Part shown: one piece after another, positions 50,739 through 53,076 of the stretch | How positions within the stretch are numbered: position 1 is the first letter of the stretch | Layout: each line of letters starts with the position of its first letter | Notes under the pieces: model-generated | Database searches by the model: none | The model's input: only the letters and a program-made list of their open reading frames with translations | What the model was told of the DNA's origin: nothing | From: Acetobacteraceae bacterium | Lineage (GTDB): Bacteria; Pseudomonadota; Alphaproteobacteria; Acetobacterales; Acetobacteraceae | Length of the DNA stretch: 53,076 bases | Direction of reading: 5' to 3' | Assembly (NCBI GenBank): GCA_022842185.1 | Contig: JALHQB010000031.1 | Span: 1-53,076, forward strand | Translations under genes and position numbers: made by a program

Positions 50739-50939
50739 ATGATCGCCGACCGTGACGCCATGCTGCGCCGCCTGCACGAATTGCGCAGTGAGCACCGTGA
50801 CCTCGACACCGTCATCTCCAGGCTCGATGGGTCGCCGGTGGACCAGCTGCAGTTGCAACGACTGAAGAAGCGCAAGCTCAAGTTGAAGGATGAGGTTGCC
50901 TGGCTCGAAGGACGCCTTGTCCCTGATATCATTGCCTGA
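50739..50939 (+). CDS. DUF465 small protein, copy 2
   Basis: The 66-residue product starts MIADRDAMLRRLHELRSEHR and continues with DLDTVISRLDGSPVDQLQLQ and RLKKRKLKLKDEVAWLEGRLVPDIIA. The HRDLD..I and LQLQRLKKRKLKLKDEV segments and the PDIIA end are typical of DUF465 (YdcH family). It is a helical hairpin or coiled coil with no known function. ATG 50739 is used since the family alignment begins there; an upstream in-frame extension is not conserved in character. It lies 183 bases before purE. Confidence 0.85.
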   Translation: MIADRDAMLRRLHELRSEHRDLDTVISRLDGSPVDQLQLQRLKKRKLKLKDEVAWLEGRLVPDIIA

Positions 50940-51122
50940 TCTTCCCCGGCGCGGCGGCGCGGCGCGCGGAAGCCTCCCCGTCCGGCACCCGTGCCGGCGC
51001 GCGGTTCGGGACGGCCGGGCATCGGTCCGATGCCTGTCCGGACGGGCCCTGCACCCGGATGAGCCGCCCCGCCAAGTCGGTTTTTCGGCAAGTTTCTGTT
51101 CATATGTCTGACGGTGATTTGA
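50940..51122. promoter_or_regulatory. purEK upstream region with palindrome
   Basis: A near-perfect palindrome, GGCATCGG-t-CCGATGCC (51018-51034), lies about 90 bases before purE. The last 50 bases are AT-richer (CGGTTTTTCGGCAAGTTTCT) and probably hold the promoter. No good match to a known purine operator was seen. Confidence 0.4.
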
Positions 51123-51620
51123 ATGACCCTTGAGACAGGTGCGGCGCCGCTGGTCGGCATCATCATGGGCAGCCGTTCCGACTGGGACACGATGCGCCAC
51201 GCTGCCGAGACGCTGGACGCGCTCGGCGTGCCGCACGAAACCCGGGTGGTTTCGGCTCATCGGACGCCCGACCGGCTGGTATCCTACGCGAAGGGTGCCG
51301 CCGGGCGCGGGCTGAAGGTCGTCATCGCCGGCGCCGGCGGCGCCGCGCATCTGCCCGGCATGACGGCGTCTATGACCGCCCTGCCCGTCCTGGGCGTGCC
51401 AGTCGAAAGCCATGCGCTGAAAGGCATGGACAGCCTGTTGTCCATCGTCCAGATGCCGGCCGGCATTCCAGTCGGCACGCTGGCGATCGGCCGCGCCGGG
51501 GCAGTCAATGCGGGGCTGCTCGCCGCCGCCATCCTGGCGACCTCGGACCCGGCACTCGCGGCGCGGCTTACCGCCTGGCGCGCCGCGCAGACGGATTCCG
51601 TACCGGACGCGCCGGCATGA
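51123..51620 (+). CDS. purE: N5-carboxyaminoimidazole ribonucleotide mutase
   Basis: PurE converts N5-CAIR to CAIR in purine synthesis. The 165-residue product has the class I signatures [21 protein letters not shown], the SAHRTPDRL motif with the catalytic His, [17 protein letters not shown] and [22 protein letters not shown]. Class I PurE works with PurK, and purK follows with a four-base overlap (ATGA), so the pair is translationally coupled. The C-terminal tail is slightly long. Confidence 0.97.
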   Translation: MTLETGAAPLVGIIMGSRSDWDTMRHAAETLDALGVPHETRVVSAHRTPDRLVSYAKGAAGRGLKVVIAGAGGAAHLPGMTASMTALPVLGVPVESHALKGMDSLLSIVQMPAGIPVGTLAIGRAGAVNAGLLAAAILATSDPALAARLTAWRAAQTDSVPDAPA

Positions 51621-52741
51621 CCGCCTTCCCGCTCCCCCCGGGCTCCGTCATCGGCATTCTCGGCGGCGGCCAGCTTGGCCGGATGTCGGCGCTGGCGGCG
51701 GCGCGGCTTGGCTATGCCTGCCACATCTTCGCCCCCGACCTGGATTCGCCCGGCATGCAGGTCGCCGCGCACCGCACCGTCGCGGCGTATGAGGACCGCG
51801 CCGCGCTGGCCCGATTCGCCGCATCGGTCGCGGTCGTCACCTTCGAATTCGAGAATGTCCCCGCCGCGGCCCTCGAAGCTCTGGCGGGGCTGGTGCCGTG
51901 CCGGCCCGGCCTTGCCGCGCTCGCCACCTGCCAGGACCGCGCCGCGGAAAAGGCGTTCCTCGACCGGATCGGGGTGCCTGTCGCGCCGTGGCGGCTGGTC
52001 GAAAGCGAAGCGGACCTGACCGCCGCGGTGGCCGCGCTCGGCCTGCCGGCGGTGCTGAAGACCACCCGAATGGGCTATGACGGTCGCGGCCAGGCGGTGC
52101 TTCGGGACGCTATGGACCTCGCGCCGGCCTTTGCGCGACTCGGGCCGAAGCCGCTGGTGCTGGAAGCCTTCGTGCCCTTCGCCGCCGAACTCTCGGCGAT
52201 CGCCGCGCGCGGCGCGGACGGTACCATCGCGGTGTTCGACCCGGTCGAGAATCGCCACGCCCATCATATCCTCGATCTGTCCTTCGCCCCGGCACGGGTG
52301 CCGGCGGCGGTTGCCGATGCCGCACGCGCGCATGCCGCCGCGGTCGCGGACGGCCTCGACCTGGTGGGCATCGTCGCGCTGGAGTTGTTCCTGCTCCCGG
52401 ACGGTCGGCTGCTGGGCAATGAAATCGCGCCCCGGCCGCATAATTCCGGACATTGGACGATGGACGCCTGCGCCGCGTCGCAGTTCGAACAGCACATCCG
52501 CGCCGTCGCCGGGCTGCCCCTGGCCGCCCCGGATCGCCACCACGACGCGGTGATGCGCAACCTCATCGGACCGGAGGGACTCGACGCTTGGCCACGCTTG
52601 CTGCGCATGGGTCAGGTGGTGCCGCATCTCTATGGCAAGGCCGAGGCCCGCGCGGGGCGCAAGATGGGGCATGCGAACCGGCTGCTGCCGCATGGCAGCC
52701 TGGCAAAGCTGACGGATAAGGCCGCACTCGGCGAGTTGTGA
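51617..52741 (+). CDS. purK: N5-carboxyaminoimidazole ribonucleotide synthase
   Basis: PurK uses ATP and bicarbonate to carboxylate AIR, giving N5-CAIR for PurE. The 374-residue ATP-grasp protein has the N-terminal [21 protein letters not shown] motif, [25 protein letters not shown] (ATP-grasp glycine loop), [18 protein letters not shown] and [26 protein letters not shown] with metal-binding residues. Length is normal. The start overlaps purE by four bases. A small hairpin follows the stop. Confidence 0.97.
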   Translation: MTAFPLPPGSVIGILGGGQLGRMSALAAARLGYACHIFAPDLDSPGMQVAAHRTVAAYEDRAALARFAASVAVVTFEFENVPAAALEALAGLVPCRPGLAALATCQDRAAEKAFLDRIGVPVAPWRLVESEADLTAAVAALGLPAVLKTTRMGYDGRGQAVLRDAMDLAPAFARLGPKPLVLEAFVPFAAELSAIAARGADGTIAVFDPVENRHAHHILDLSFAPARVPAAVADAARAHAAAVADGLDLVGIVALELFLLPDGRLLGNEIAPRPHNSGHWTMDACAASQFEQHIRAVAGLPLAAPDRHHDAVMRNLIGPEGLDAWPRLLRMGQVVPHLYGKAEARAGRKMGHANRLLPHGSLAKLTDKAALGEL

Positions 52742-52760
52742 CGGATTTGCCACCGGCGTT

Positions 52761-52778
52761 TGTGGCAGGAACGCCACA
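52761..52778. terminator. Small inverted repeat after purK
   Basis: TGTGGC (52761-52766) and GCCACA (52773-52778) flank AGGAAC, 20 bases past the purK stop. The stem is short with no T-tract; it could be a weak terminator or an operator for the outer-membrane protein gene downstream. Confidence 0.35.
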
Positions 52779-52920
52779 GTGCGACACCTTCCGGCAACAA
52801 CCCCTGGCGCAAGCCATACGGAATGATAGAAGGTAGCCGTGTCGAACCGGTGATGCCGCAGGGCGGAAGGGTTTCGAACGGATCTTACGGCCCCCGAGGG
52901 CCCCGAGCAGGAGAATACCA

Positions 52921-53076
52921 ATGAGCCTGAAGAAGGCGCTTCTCGCCGCGACGCTGTTGTCGCTGCCGATGGCCGCGACCGCGAACGCGCAGAGCTGGGA
53001 CCCGCGGGTTCAGGGCATCTATATCGGTGCCGGCCTGGGGACCAACTTCCTCGACGACTCCGATTCCGACCGCAAC
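52921..53076 (+). CDS. Outer-membrane beta-barrel protein, N-terminal part (runs off the right edge)
   Basis: The visible 52 residues begin with signal peptide MSLKKALLAATLLSLPMAATANAQ and continue SWDPRVQGIYIGAGLGTNFL, the usual opening of an outer-membrane beta-barrel (aromatic-glycine strand GIYIGAGLG) as in OmpA-type or porin-like small barrels. AGGAG lies ten bases before the ATG. The rest of the gene is outside the window, so an OmpA peptidoglycan-binding C-terminal domain can neither be shown nor excluded. Confidence 0.8.
   Translation, partial: MSLKKALLAATLLSLPMAATANAQSWDPRVQGIYIGAGLGTNFLDDSDSDRN

Noticed and set aside
1..53076. tRNA, rRNA, insertion sequence or prophage genes
   Set aside because: I scanned the gaps and gene products and found no cloverleaf ends, rRNA motifs, transposase or phage structural proteins; small RNAs cannot be excluded by eye.

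Overview
The window is high-GC chromosomal DNA from an alphaproteobacterium. The best fit by gene content is a Roseomonas-like member of the Acetobacteraceae. Evidence includes a C4-pathway 5-aminolevulinate synthase, a class I PHA synthase, DUF1192 and DUF1013/TrcR family proteins, two small DUF465 proteins, an HWE-type histidine kinase, and many solute-binding proteins (TctC, DctP, SBP family 5) that lack their own permeases. The genus is inferred from content only. No rRNA, tRNA, CRISPR array, transposase or prophage gene was recognised, and the segment looks like ordinary core and metabolic chromosome.

Layout. 1-5030: start of a lipoprotein gene running off the left edge (-), PHA synthase phaC (+), a tandem GC-rich repeat array, then a coupled minus-strand operon of a ketopantoate-reductase-like protein and two small lipoproteins. 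5235-12260: acyl-CoA/oxalyl-CoA synthetase-like ligase, gamma-class carbonic anhydrase, a TRAP transporter whose binding protein converges on its permease genes, and a ClC antiporter. 12261-14342: argC and rplM-rpsI. 14603-17047: a GAF-PAS-GAF-HWE histidine kinase with a single-domain response regulator. 17136-23356: VOC protein, sugar-acid dehydratase, extensin-like protein, atypical SDR, M20 amidohydrolase, membrane protein and cupin. 23495-27707: operon of a peptide-type binding protein, an MDR oxidoreductase and a D-aminoacylase-like amidohydrolase.

27741-31799: a translationally coupled minus-strand trio (GalB-like PIG-L protein, alpha/beta hydrolase, 4,5-dihydroxyphthalate-decarboxylase-like protein) diverging from a GMC oxidoreductase; this suggests aromatic or dicarboxylic acid catabolism. 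32040-34650: DUF2189 membrane protein, then hemA and a cytochrome c diverging around an FNR/FixK-type site. 34692-38900: HMG-CoA-lyase-like enzyme, TctC binding proteins and a CaiB-type CoA-transferase. 39233-42702: GntR/FCD regulator divergent from a flavin monooxygenase, with the same palindrome upstream of the regulator and of a TctC gene, then an alpha-hydroxy-acid oxidase. 43227-49397: a non-homologous end-joining island with two different Ku genes, LigD, a coiled-coil membrane protein and a DUF4142 protein. 49451-53076: DUF1192, TrcR-like regulator, two divergent DUF465 genes, purEK and the start of an outer-membrane protein gene.

Most convergent gene pairs are separated by strong GC-rich hairpins, and a short dispersed repeat recurs just downstream of stop codons.
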